Origin: Physcomitrium patens
Lineage: Eukaryota > Streptophyta > Bryopsida > Funariales > Funariaceae
Length of the DNA stretch: 64,000 nt
NCBI RefSeq assembly: GCF_000002425.4
Contig: NC_037269.1
Span: 13,706,709-13,770,708, forward strand
Direction: 5' to 3'
Each line of letters begins with the position of its first letter. The first letter of the stretch is position 1. This document shows, piece by piece, positions 1 through 12,560 of this stretch. Below the pieces are notes generated by a model that worked only from the letters and a program-made list of their open reading frames with translations, ran no database searches and was not told the DNA's origin. The translations under genes and the position numbers were made by a program.

Positions 1-615
1 TGAATTTGGTCGCCACCAAAGGCCGCCACGCAGGGTTTTATTCCACCTGTACCAAATGCAATCAACCCCAAGGCACCTGCGGTGGACCAAAATATAGCGC
101 TCACAGTGCTGGGGTCGGCCTTGGCCAATGCGGAGGTTGCCATCAGCCAGTTTCCGATGCAGTACAGAATTGATAAGTAGATCACAGTGCAATACTTTCC
201 CTGAACAGGTTGAATGAACTCTTAGCTGCTATACGAATGAGCTATGATCTCGTCTGAAGAAATTCATCATAAATGAAAGAGAATGTGAAGAGTGTACCCA
301 GTAGCAATCGCTGACGAAGGCACCCAGGAGCGGGGTGGCGTAGCAGGCGACAATGAAGAGGTGCACAAGCTCTGTGGACTAATTCTCACTCAGCCGAAGA
401 TGCTGTACCAGGTACAGCGCAAGGATCGTTTTAATGCCATAGAAAGAGAATCGCTCACAAAACTCATTCCACACCAGGTACTTGATACTACCCGGAAACG
501 ACGAGAAATAGCCCTCTACAGCAGACTTTGAACCCCCACTCAAAAGCTGAGAATTCTCGGTCAACTCGTCCACCACAATGTAGTCGCCACCTCGCTCTTC
601 TGCATAGTCCCCCAT
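1..615 (-). CDS. POT/SLC15-like proton-coupled peptide transporter, 5' exons only, with internal TAG
   Basis: Two exons are visible on the minus strand: 615-298 (ATG at 615) and 200-1, which runs off the window. They are joined by a 97-bp GT-AG intron (297-201) in phase 0. Exon 1 encodes an acidic N-terminus, then NEFCERFSFYGIKTILALYL, the conserved first helix region of POT (PTR2/SLC15) transporters. It continues with TELVHLFIVACYATPLLGAF. Exon 2 encodes the family signature GTGGIKPCVAAFGGDQ after a membrane segment (CTVIYLSILYCIGNWLM). Members are proton-coupled di/tripeptide carriers in plasma or vacuolar membranes. Codon 79 (379-381) is an in-frame TAG inside the conserved stretch, and the same frame continues correctly on both sides of it. 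So this is a pseudogene, an allele with a nonsense change, or a base error. The family assignment is firm; whether the gene works is not. Confidence 0.85.
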
Positions 616-2562
616 CACGACGACCAAACCTCGCAAAACCTATATATTCTCCTCTAAACCCAAATGCTGGTAGCTCTACCCTGCACTTACCAAAATTATA
701 AAAGATTCGCACATCACAATCTCAAAGCACCATCACAACTCAGCGGATTTGACCTCACTGAGTCGGCTAAAGTTCACATACCCTTGTAATTGTATTTGCA
801 CATAATTTTCCCAGCTATCTAACACAAGTATGATCTTTCTCAGGTGTGTGTCTGATTTAAAACCAAGCGTATTCTACTCCAGCATTGTCTTGGATCATAC
901 AACCTTCCAATTCTACATCCAAACCCTAACCCTATCTTGGAAGAGCACCCCAAATTGCCAACTACAAATAAAATCTGGTAAGAAGTGCAATATAAAACAC
1001 AAATACCCCTCTCAAGTCGAAAGCTTCGTGACGTCTCACTATTCAGCAACATTATTGTGCACTCCCTAACCACGGGAGCTCAGCGTCAATTCAACTCCGG
1101 CAAGAGAAGACGTAGCAGGTCAAGGTCTTGTGCAGCCGCTGTATCCTTCACAGCATGACCGATAATAAGCTACATATTTGCCACCGATGCAATGGCAATG
1201 ACTTCCAGCTCAGGCGAACAATTCGTTACAAACGCCAATGCTCCTCAAAGCTAGGATAAGCACAAGACTGTAGCATCTGACATCCTGTCTGATTAAGCAG
1301 CAAAGCGTCAGTCAGCTCTCCTCACACTGGGCCCATCTTTGCTCCCTTTTATTCTTTTTTTCTTTGACATGTGCTAGGTTCATCTTTACTCTTCACTCAC
1401 CACATACCATGACTTAATTAAGGGTCATCGTCCTCCGCCAGATAGGTGAAGAAGAATCACCATTGTCTTTATAAAATGCAGTAATGTGAATATCTGGAAG
1501 CTAAGAGGTATCCTAAGTTTGTATATTCTGGACAAGGAATAACAAAGCAAATGATTAAATTCCATAATTGAACGAAAGAGGAAACAATAACTGCAAATGT
1601 TTCTTTGTCATCAGCTATTTTGAAAGTACTCTTGAAATGAAAATTTCAGTAGATATTCACTAGAAGGAGGTGTTTTTCGATATGTTTTTCCGTGACATTA
1701 CCATTGTCTGATAACACTAGTCTTGCCCCATCTCTTGTACGGGACAATATTGAAGGGCCAGTCTTCACTCCTCTCCAAGTAATTTTCTGCTTCAAACAGA
1801 AATTCTCACACAAACAATGACTAGATTCTACAGTTCCACTCCTCACGTTAACTTACCGAGGAAAGAGATTTGCTTCAGGCTTGAGGCACACTTTCAAGTG
1901 AGCAACCAGGCTCATCACCCTCACTTTTCACCGTTTCAGCTCCTTCATTTGTGATTCAAGAGAAAACACACCAGGTTCGTGTCTCAGCACAACAGGCTTA
2001 ACGCACCTGTCCACTCAAATTAGAGCTAAAGTCATAAACTTTGTAGAACTTCTGCAGAGTCTTCAGATAATTAACTAACACGCTAAGTTTAGCCAAGTAC
2101 ACAAATCCTAGGACCGATAATTTGTGTAACAATAAGAAAGAGTTTAAGTTTGCAAATTGACCATTCCATTCTACAATAGTACAGCGACTGTTCCGAGTAA
2201 ATGTACACTCAGCAATCCAATCTAACTAAGGAGACGAAAGCTTTTACACATTGCTAACAAAACTGACGACGCCAGAAGACACTCATTTGACAGGAGATGG
2301 CAATCCGATGATAACTACAAATATAATAAATCACTGAAACAATACATTTGGTTCCAGAATGTATAGTCTTTCGTTGACATGCCACGGTGGATGTGACGAG
2401 TAAAGTAGAACATCTTAACCCCAAAGTCCATAATGCAGGTAAGTACAAAAAATACTAACTACTACCACACTACTCCACGTTGTGCAAACCTTGTCCTTTC
2501 TTTCCATGCATGTCTTCTATCTCCATGATCATGTTTCTCTAGAATAACTACAGAGACAGAAA
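616..2562. other. Intergenic region between two minus-strand genes
   Basis: I find no convincing coding exon. The short open frames are overlapping, low-complexity and unlike known proteins. The stretch should hold the 5' UTR and promoter of the transporter (near 616-1100) and the 3' UTR of the RS2Z gene (just below 2563). Confidence 0.6.
921..933 (+). promoter_or_regulatory. Telo-box-like motif (AAACCCTAACCCT)
   Basis: About 300 bp upstream of the transporter ATG lies AAACCCTAACCCT. It contains the plant telo-box core AAACCCTAA, a motif common near transcription starts of plant housekeeping genes. Function here is inferred from position only. Confidence 0.35.
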
Positions 2563-2964
2563 TTACTCTTCCTCGGGTGTCAGACTTCTCCGAGGTGGGG
2601 GTGAAAGATCCTTCGCAGGGCTATCCTTGTCCATATCCTGATCTGGGCTGGGACTGATACTACGCCTCTTCTCCCGAGGCGGAGGACTCTGCTCCCCACG
2701 GTGAGCCTCTGGACTTGGGCTACGAGGACCCGGGCTTCTGCTCAGACTTCTGCCATTGGGAACAGGGCTAGGAGAAAGACTACGTTTTTCATCCTTCGGC
2801 AGAGGTGTAAGGCTCCTGCTTTTACTGCGGGCTGATTTCTTACGGTCACTCTTGGCGGGGCTACGATCGTCCTTCATGGGACTCCGGTCGTCCTTTGCAG
2901 GACTCCGATCACCCTTGACTGGGCTGCGACCTCTTCTGGGAGGTGAACGGCTGTAAAAAATAAA

Positions 2965-2995
<31 letters not shown>

Positions 2996-5800
2996 TAAAA
3001 AGTAAGTGAAAACGACTAAATTCAGTTCCCTTGATTTCAAAATCATTTGTGAAAAGTAACTCATTGAGAATGTGAAGGTGCAGGTTGATTGTTATTTCGC
3101 ACATTGACTTCAGCTAAAATATGAGCTTGGAAGTGCACCTGTAGCTGCGGCTGCGGCTGCGGCTGTGACTGCGACTGCGACTGCGAGAAACGCTTTTACG
3201 GGAGGATCTCTTTTGTCCTCTAGGAGAGCGAGAGCGGGAAAGAGAAGGACTGCATCAAAACCATAAATTCAGAAATTGTATAAATGACAAATATTACCAA
3301 CCAGGTTCATAAGAAGCCAAAGTCAAGAATATCCATGAGAATTGGGCCAAGTAAGCTACTGCTCACTATGAACCTCCCGAGCAAGTCATTCACACTCACA
3401 AGAGAAGATTCATAGTGGAGATACATCAACAGTCGCAGCAATGCACTCAAACCTGCTAGTTGGCCTGGGGCTGTTGCGGCAGTTGCGCTCAATGTGCCCC
3501 CGCTGTCCGCATCGATAACACTTGTCCCTCCAATCACCAGCTTTGCAATCTCTTGCCCAATGGCCATCGTTGCCACAATTATAACAACGGCCAGTGCCAG
3601 GAGGTGGACCTCTGCCGAGGTATTCTCGAGCACCACCTGGGGCACCACGGGGTCCCTGATCCATCATCCGCTACATGAACATGAGTGGCATGCTCAGTTT
3701 CATTGAAAATATAGGTACAATATAACAGGCTCAGATAGATTTCACGAAGTTCAAACCATCTCAGGACAACATCAGACAATAAAATTCCGCGAAAAACCAT
3801 TGAGACAACGAAACGAACAAAAAAATTAGACTCCATGCAGAACAGGGACTGGTCACTGTAAAAGGCCATTTCTCCAGCTCCTACGGTTGTGCTCACCCTC
3901 CTCGCGAACTCTACAATGAGCCTGTTGCCATCGAAGTCTTTTCCGTTCACATAATGTCTTGCATCATCCGCATCTCGAGCATCAGCAAATTCCTGAAAAA
4001 GTGAACACCAGAGAATTGAGCAGCCTTAAATAGAAACCAGCACTACACACAAAACTGAAACCAACATAGACCAGAACTAGCACGGCACATTGAAGTAGTG
4101 ATATTCAGTCAAAACAGAAAAAAGCACACTGCTAATACCATAAATCACCATTCCAAGTGGATTACGATCTACATACTATCTGCGACAGAAAATTCATTTC
4201 CGAAAGCAATGAGAAGTAAAAAGCAATTAGTGCGCTGGGGGCACTAAGATACACTGACATTCTCATATCCAGGAGTTATCTTAGATCAGCAAAGAACTGA
4301 AGGGAGAATAATAAAATCATGTAAAGTAGAATACGTTTCAAGAAGAACACTCACAACAAAGGCAAAGTCGTGCTTCACATCCACGTCGCGAACTCTGTGG
4401 AAAGGGCCGCCAAAAAAAGAGCATCGCACCACGTCAAGAGCATTGTACGAAATCAGACGAATCACACAGCACTTTACTTCCACCCCAGGTCACTCCATGA
4501 ATGTACGTGTAAATACGGCCACTCATACATACAAGGAAGCACGCCTACGATGCGCCTGTCTGTCTCCCCAACTACCTTCGCGAGGTTAAGCCACCAGTGC
4601 CACCAAAGACCCCCTCACCAAAGACCTCCAGGCCGTGAGAGAGCCCACCAACCTTCAACAACATCATGCAAGTGATTATGGCTTAGCCCTGCCCATTTCA
4701 ATACCTTTCCTTGATTGTCGAGGCTGTCTGATTCTTGCAGTGATCAAAAGTGCCATGTAACGTGCAAGTGCAAAGCAGAACTAGTCACCTCTACAAGCCA
4801 TGACTATCTAATTCAAATTCACTGAAATGTTTGCAATATGCATGTAATACAAGTTCAGTCATTCCAGTCATCACCTCAATTGCAATCACGTCTTAAACAA
4901 CACTACCCACTGCAGTTTCTTTCCTCTAATTTCAAGGTAACCAATACACGAAAAAACTCTTCCATGAGGTATAAAACATGGTACAGCAAAATCAGACGCA
5001 GCATTAGCTTTTCAGACTAAATTCTCAAAGTTAAGTAGGATTATCTGCTCCCTGAGTTACTCAATCGCATTTACCAATCGCCTCAAAACCCTCAACCAAC
5101 CACAGAGGGTTCTAACCTTGAATATCAAATGAAAAGTCTAACAAACACATAGGATCTTACCACTAGCTAAGGAATTTTTTTAATAATTACTTATCAGAGA
5201 AAGCATTCTCCATGATAACGACCGTAGTAGCGACGTAAATACGATTGCACAACAAGGTAATAAAGAAACTTATTGAAAGTGGTGACAAAAATCCCAATGG
5301 AAACAAGTGATGGATGCGTCTACAACAGATGACAGTAAATCGTATCGCAATTCTCATCGCTCATGTTGCCTAAGGAGCAATAAAGTAAGCGGGGAGAGAA
5401 GAAAAGGGAAAGAAAGGAAGAAGGGAGAAAAGGACAAAAAGAAAATTCTTCGTTCAAACACTCTATGCATCACCTTAGATCCAACTGAGGACTATTAATT
5501 GCCAATCAGCACTTTAAACACCTACAGGTGCTTCGACGCAAATCCAACCCATTCGCCTATTCCTGATAACAAGCGGTTCAGAAGAAAACAGTCATACCTC
5601 CCATACTTCGCGAAAAGGTCTTCCAAATCTCGACCTCTAGTACGAGTAGAAAGACGGCCGACATATAAACGAGTAGCCCCAGCATCGGGCACAGCATCCC
5701 CACCCCTCCCACCACCGCCACGATAACCCCCTCCGCCTCCACCTCCACCTCTATCGTCACGCCTGTGACTCCCTCTGTAACGATCATCATACCGAGACAT
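2563..5800 (-). CDS. RS2Z-type SR splicing factor (RRM, two zinc knuckles, RS domain)
   Basis: Six coding exons on the minus strand join in frame: 5800-5598, 4394-4355, 3992-3897, 3655-3453, 3249-3139 and 2950-2563. All introns are GT-AG, and the total is 1041 nt, 346 aa. Residues 44-113 form an RRM with RNP2 LYVGRL (45-50) and RNP1-like HDFAFVEF. Two CCHC knuckles follow: [14 protein letters not shown] (137-150) and [14 protein letters not shown] (159-172). The rest is an Arg/Ser domain with [15 protein letters not shown] and repeated DRSPAK/DRSPMK units, ending TPEEE. This order defines the plant-specific RS2Z SR proteins, which act in the nucleus in splice-site choice. Compared with Arabidopsis RS2Z32/33, the N-terminus carries an extra Gly/Arg-rich run before the RRM. 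The acceptor at 3656 was preferred over an upstream AG because it gives the family-like junction ARR-GPRG. Confidence 0.93.
2955..3001. repeat. (AAAAT)n microsatellite in an RS2Z intron
   Basis: A run of AAAAT-type units lies immediately upstream (in transcript sense) of the last-exon acceptor. On the minus strand it is TTTTTA-rich and may double as the polypyrimidine tract of that acceptor. Confidence 0.8.
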
Positions 5801-7250
5801 TTTTCACAGAGAAGGGGAATATCGCGTCAGAAACTGCAAAAACAAAAACCAAAAGATTAGATCAAAGGACAGCGCATGAGAACACATTCGAAACCCAGCA
5901 CTATTCTCAACATGGACTTGTAAACAAACTTCGATACTCCAACTAACTCAGCTTCTGAAGTTTAGATAGACGAGTGATGTAATCGTGATCTCTAAGCCTA
6001 AAAAAACAAAGCCTGATAGACAGATTCATTGAGCATGAAAAAGACCCATACGTCCTAAGGAAACGATACTAGAAGAATGTATTAATATGGCATCTCAAAT
6101 GTAACACAGATTGCTCCTTAAGTAACACAGAAAACAATGGTTTGGAACCCTAAGCAACGGGAAAATATCCTAGACCAGCTTCAACTGTATAGAGTCTAGC
6201 AGTAATCAGATTTGAAAGCGGAACTGCAGGAATGTGACATACACCAAGGGCTAATTGGCACTTCTCGTTGGTCATAAAACCTTCCGAAATTCTAAAACAG
6301 CTAACCAAAATCAAAAACCAAGGAATCGTAGAAAAACCTCGGTTGTAAGTAACATGATACACACAACTTCAACCAGACTGAAGATTGCTTGAGTGCAGAC
6401 AAACTTGGAAGGAATACAACAATACATGAACGAAAAAAGGACCCGAAGACCTCCGGCCAGAAGTTCTGGTGGTATGCCAAACTCGTAGGGCAGACAGAAA
6501 CCAGCATATATTATAAGACAAAACAAGCCCTACCAAGCGATTGATACGTAATGGCGTGGTAAAGATGCGGCTTCTATGACGTTCCTACAACCACACGCAT
6601 AAAATCCAAGCCACTCAAGAACTAGGTCAACCGAAACCCTCAAAACAGCGATTGGCATTGAAGCAACAACAAGCAAGAACATCAAGGACCAACAAACCAC
6701 TTCAAACCAGCCACACAATTCTCTAATGATCTATTAACCACGAAAAACCCGTGGAATTAACAAAGACGCTCCATAGCTTTCGAACCCCTTCACCCTCACA
6801 CAACAACCACATGTCCCACCTTCCACCATCCGCCAGCTTACGCAACATCAGACAAACCGAAGCGTCATTTTCAACAAACGGGTACCACACCAAACACGAG
6901 CCACTCTCTGCACGCAAATCAATCAGGATACGAAACCCTACTCCTCGAAAAGCACACCAAGAGATATGATATCCGTCACAGGAGCACGGCTTGCAACAAA
7001 ATTTGGAACCGATGTAATTGTTCATACAAGGAAGGCCATTCGAGACGTACCGTAGAGGGGCTACGCAACGGTCTTGGCGTGCCGGTGGCGAAGCACCAGC
7101 TGGATTGGGAAGGGATCCGAGCTCCGTTTCAAGCCGCCGGAGCCATGGAGAACAACAACTATGGCAATGCCACAGCTAGAACACGGGATTGAAGCTTGAC
7201 ACCAAGAAACCGACTATCGGATCGCACCCGTTCACTCCCTCTCATCGGAC
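5801..7250 (-). promoter_or_regulatory. Probable 5' UTR with a 1.2-kb leader intron of the RS2Z gene
   Basis: On the minus strand a pyrimidine-rich TTTTTGCAG acceptor sits about 35 bp upstream of the ATG. A CGGTACGT donor lies near 7050, preceded by GC-richer, exon-like sequence (about 7051-7250). This fits a non-coding first exon and leader intron, common in plant SR-protein genes. No transcript evidence is available, and the first-exon limits are estimates. Confidence 0.4.
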
Positions 7251-9290
7251 GGTGAATTAGTCGTGGGGAAATTTTCATCCTTTTCCAACGTCTCTATGGA
7301 TGAACAGAGGGTGCACAGTGAGGCCCCACCTCGAAAGCTTTGAGAAGATTTTTTTTTATAATTTCTCCGAATATTTTTGGGTATTTTCTCCCCCTCAAAC
7401 TGTCCTATTTCAGACAACTAGAGTGTGATTGCAGAATGTGAGGAGCCAGTTTTTTTCGAGGGCGGAATTGAAATGCTTTTCATGTTGATTGTTGCATACC
7501 AGTTTGCCGTGGACGTGGCGTCACGTTGCAGACACCTGTGGATTCAAAACCTGGATAAGAATGAGTTTGCGGTTTTGAGTTTGACCTTGGTTCTGTTATC
7601 TAAGATGCTTTTGGTGTGATGCTATTTTTTTTGTCTCGAGTCCAATGTCCATGAACGGGTCAGATGCAACGATGTTGTGACGTTTGCCTCACTCTTCGGC
7701 CAGCTTTGAAGAATGTTTAATGACGTTGCATGATGGTTTAGTTTGGTTTGATTTGAAACAGGAAGCTTGCAACATGAACTTCTTGACTGAATCTGAGCAT
7801 TTCAGGGCTGGCTGTATGTTTGAGAAATCCCCAGGTGCTTGTCCTTTACTGCCCGAAGCTAAGTAACTTAGAATATCAACACAAAATGTTGGTAAAACGC
7901 GGTTTATTCTGAGGATTACTGCCCATACACTCAGATGATAATGTCCAGTTCGAAAGCTACCATTGATCGTTCCAGTCTCAAAGGGCAATGCACCTCCAAG
8001 CTTCAAGTGAAGCCATAGTGATTGTGGGAGAAAGAGTCTTCAGCTCATCAATCTCAGGAATGTAAGATCTGACAATGTACAATAAAACATGAACGAGCAA
8101 CAATTGTCATGTTTACTTACAAAAGAAGAGTGACGCTTCTACAAACCATACCATAGAACAACGCCGTGGAAGCATTTACAGCATGCACAATGATGACATT
8201 CAATTGACAGAAGAGTGCACCTCAAAAACATCGGACTCCATTTCTAGAGCTGCCTCAACGGCTGAAAACTTCTCTTCTCAAAAAATTCTTGATATCGGCA
8301 CGGTGAGAACATACGTCTTCCAAACGACATTCAATCCCAAACCCTGACTTCAATCCTCTTCCAAGTATTATCACGACCGCTGCCGCAGTTTCAACACCAG
8401 CAGATCAAGAAGCATATAACTGCTTGAGAATGTCACAACCTCGAACATAAAAAAACAATACTTCTTACGACCCTGATCCTAATAACAGGAAGCCCTTCAT
8501 GTCACCTCATACACGACTGCTTGTAGAGCTGCAGAGTCGACATTGACGACTGAGCGGTGGATGCACAATGCACGAACTGTGAATCCGACGAGATTTCAAC
8601 TCGGGTTGTAACTCGATGGAGACATACCACCATCTCTGTGACTAAATTCACAGAAGCAACGGAAGGCCAGGAGCAAGGCAATCACACGGCGACGACGACC
8701 ACATCGGCGTTTTAGCCCAGGCGACCAAGGACAGCGATGAAATGCAACATCGGGCCACTCACAGCAGCGTCTGTGTGATGAACTCAACTTGGACCAAAAG
8801 CAATTCTGCACGTAGCAATGCTACAACACGCCCCTGCTACGAATCACGCGAAACTTACGTGCACAGATTCGGGATCAGCTGACGCATCGTCCCTGAAGAA
8901 GAAGGTTGCTGAACTTGCTCGAGATTTTTCTTCTTCATTTTCACGATTCCTGAAATATGTTACCATTTTCGAGAGATTCCTAGGAGCGGCGAAGGTGGGC
9001 TGAGCCGCATCCGTGACGAGCCAGATTGCGGGGATTTTGGTGCACAACAATGCCGCTGACGTCACTGCGCCGAAGCGGTACCTCCACACACACACTGAAT
9101 TCTTCGATTCCGTCGTTGGATGAACTTTACCGTTTAAATTTTTCATGGTCGTTCTTCATCCTTGAATTCCTCATCCAGTATGCGAGCCTAACACCGTACC
9201 CAGCGCACGGTGATTGTCGCCGTGCTCCAGCCTTACTCTTTAAAAGAACATTTTCTCACAGTTCCTCGTTTCACTGAATTTTTTATGTAC
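7251..9290. other. Intergenic, moderate GC, no recognised gene
   Basis: Only short frames occur here (for example 7425-7619 plus, 7689-8006 minus, 8844-9146 minus). None shows a known domain, and overlapping frames lie on both strands. It may hold promoter sequence of the RS2Z gene near 7.25-7.5 kb. Confidence 0.5.
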
Positions 9291-10931
9291 AAATGCGATC
9301 TTCCTCAGTCCAAAATTATTCAAGTTGTAGATATTAAGATTATATATCAAAAAATAAGGGATGGTTAAATAGACCCAGGTTTTTACTAGATCAACCCACT
9401 CATCATAACCAACATGAGAAGAAAAATGAATAAAATTTAAATATGAATAAAAAAATGACCTCTAGATTCATTTCTCCTTTATTGGATCTGCACCCAATAA
9501 AAACCAACTACATTCATTATGATTAACATATCTTACATCAAGGGTGGGATTATTTAGTAAAAACATGAGTCTATTTAACATTCTTCTAAAAATATTATAC
9601 CAAATAAAAGCTTATTGAATATAAATTTAAGAAAGACATAATTTGTGCTTTACAATAATAAGACTTCTACTATTATTAATCATGTTATAAATGTTTTCCC
9701 CTAAAAAGAATGTATCATTATTTTAAAAAACAGCTTCCAATACATTTTAAGGATGATTTATATCATAAATAAAAAAAATTATTGGTACTGGGTTTTGTTG
9801 AGGTTTAGTGTTTCATGTGATAAAATATTATTTCTTTTAAACCAATAATAATAATTTGATGTTTTATCTCACCATTGGTCACATCAATTTATAATTACTA
9901 TACTTAATTTAGCATTATTTGAAAATATCAAAGTAACTCATAACAACTTAATAATTGTATATTGTATACTCAAGAATAAAACAATCACTAAAAATGAATA
10001 ATTATCTGCTCAACTAAAACAACTAGGCCAGCTATATATGCAGAAGCTACCAAATCATTTTTATTTGATAAATGAATACTCAAACAACTCTAATAACATA
10101 TAATAATTTAAAAGGAACAGCAAGACTTGATACACATAATAAATCTGTTTAGATTGACATCACTTGGCCAAAAGCATTAATTTCAAGATGCTGCTAGTTG
10201 CACAATTATCTTACTTCGGACTATTAAATTTACTTAAAACACAACTTATAAAAAACGCACTGTCCACAAGTACTTGTCCAAACAAATATATATATACATA
10301 TATATATATTGGGCACTTTGATTCTTTAGACAAACTTTGACCAAATCTTAGTTTATGTTGCTGGTTTTCTATTTAAGTAAATACAAGAATAAAAACATGT
10401 TTACCGAATTGATTGTGGACAACCAACAATCTTTTAAATTTCCTGATGTCCAATATTCTATGTAATCTAGTTATTGTCACAAAATAAATCTATTGTACAT
10501 TCATTCAAGGTTATTTGATATTCCACGACCACCCTTCAATTTATCACACATCAATGTATGCAAGATTGTGGAAATATTTGTCTAAAATGATGGCATATGT
10601 TTAGTTATGCATTTACATAATTTCCTTAGTACCAAAACTTTTAATAACAGAATTAATTCATGGTTCGTAGCAAGTATGTTTCGAGTGTTTCCTTGACAAG
10701 GATGTGTAAATAAAACTTTTCAAGCAGAAATCAAATTATGATTTTGAGTTACATTAAGAAATTATGAAACTAAGTATAAATTGTCAATTACTGAGATATC
10801 ATTATGCAATCCACACACGTGAATTCACTGGTTCATTAAATAAGTTTTACTTTTATCACACTGCATTACATTGTTTGAACTGTATATAATTGAAAAGGAT
10901 AAAATAAAACATCACAATAAAAATTACCCAG

Positions 10932-10953
10932 CTAACTAACTAACTAACTAACA

Positions 10954-10990
<37 letters not shown>
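10932..10990. repeat. (CTAA)n followed by (TA)n microsatellite
   Basis: About five CTAA units run into an interrupted TA tract. Confidence 0.85.
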
Positions 10991-10994
<4 letters not shown>

Positions 10995-11978
10995 AACAAC
11001 ACAATCAATTCTCTTTCTATTTCCAGATGCCGCCTTTTGTTTTAGAAAATTATGATAAACTTTGTAAAATACCTTTAATTATAAAATATGACAGCTACAA
11101 TTTTATAAGTTTTTCCTGTATTCCTTTGTAGTCAATTAATCTAACAAACAAAAGCTTTTGACCCTCTGTTAATGCATATCACATTTCTTAACTTATGATT
11201 TGAAAATCCTTTCAGATGTCAATATACCACAACTAAGATAACAATCCTTGTAAACATGTAAGATTTTAGTAATATTTTATGTAACTAGGACCAACAAAGC
11301 ATTCCACAATATATAAACCACAACATTTAGCTCCGTTGTTACTAAAATGCTACATTTTTGCAATTGGAAGTTCCAAAAAGAAGTTTAAGCTATCAAAACA
11401 AAAGGATGTTCAACATCCAAGTGTTCCAGTAGAGACAAGAAAAACTATTTGAAATTAGCCAAATTGTGACACAACCCATACCATCGAAACTTTATTCAGT
11501 TGTCTTGTACATCAATAATTTGTATCCAACACAAATCATCCTTCCAAAGAGAATGGATTATTGATCATTAGATGGATACAAAACACACTAATAAACACTT
11601 CTCACTTCAATAACAAATACGTTTGTGTAATTCTTGGCTATATTATTTGCAGCATGGGTAGTTATTGTAATTAATGGTAGGCAATAACTACAACAACAAA
11701 GTTTGTAATTGTGGTAATCAATGATAGTTTGCAAAGATGATATTAGTGTTAATGGCATCAAAGATGCTTGTAAAAATCATGTTTTTGTTCTAACATGAAC
11801 CTACCTTAGACACAAATATAAAAATATTGGACTTGTTTCAAATGTAGACTTTTGATTATTATTCAACCACAAAATTGGGTGAGTAATTAATTTTTTTAAA
11901 GGTTTATAGTGCTGATGATAATAATAATAATAATAATAATCATTACTATGATTTTTTAAACTGGATAAAATAAATAAT

Positions 11979-12004
11979 TATATATATATATATATATATA
12001 TATA
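11979..12004. repeat. (TA)n microsatellite
   Basis: Perfect TA dinucleotide run, preceded at 11918-11940 by an AAT trinucleotide run. Confidence 0.85.
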
Positions 12005-12190
12005 AACATTGCTTTTGATAAATAAAATTCCATTCATTTTTGTGAAAATCGTTTCATTCATTGTGTACGCTTCAAAAGAACATACTTCAACTGTTTGATA
12101 AAAAGGAATGAGAAGAAATACCCAATGTAAAAAGGACTTTGCATTGGTCAAAAGTTTAAATCCGCTTTATCAAGCTGCACATTAATTAAT

Positions 12191-12192
<2 letters not shown>

Positions 12193-12225
<33 letters not shown>
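12193..12225. repeat. (TA)n microsatellite
   Basis: Perfect TA dinucleotide run of about 16 units. Confidence 0.85.
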
Positions 12226-12230
<5 letters not shown>

Positions 12231-12560
12231 TAGAATATTGATAACATATAATTTGCATGAGATGATTTTGGAGTAAGGTGTGTTTAGAAAGCAAGAGATT
12301 ATAAATAATTTAGATGAAGCATTCTTATGTTCAATACACACATGTTTAGCTAAAATTTGACACTACAAAAAAATTATATAGTTATTTATTTTTGTAAGTA
12401 ACTTCCTCAACTTTACGTAATTGTGACCAATCCAACCTTTGTTATTTGACGAAATCATGCAAAAAAATCCACATTTGTATCACGTTTAGTTTCACGCAAA
12501 GTTTAACATCCAACATTTAAAATTTTCATACATCTCAAAAATACGAATAATACGAGCCCG

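Larger units (their letters stand above)
9291..12560. other. AT-rich intergenic block with microsatellites
   Basis: No open frame of note. The stretch is strongly AT-rich and carries simple repeats at 10932-10990 (CTAA then TA), 11918-11940 (AAT), 11979-12004 (TA) and 12193-12225 (TA). I see no LTR or coding remnant, so an older decayed repeat cannot be excluded. Confidence 0.6.

Noticed and set aside
379-396. Micro-intron explanation for the TAG in the transporter (GT..AG, 11 or 18 nt)
   Set aside because: Far below the shortest plant introns, and removing it would delete or shift conserved residues. The frame without removal matches the family on both sides.
921-940. Interstitial telomere repeat
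   Set aside because: Only about two CCCTAA units; better read as a promoter telo-box.
7425-7619. Hydrophobic 64-codon plus-strand frame
   Set aside because: Too short, no homology that I recognise, and it lies in the likely promoter of the RS2Z gene.
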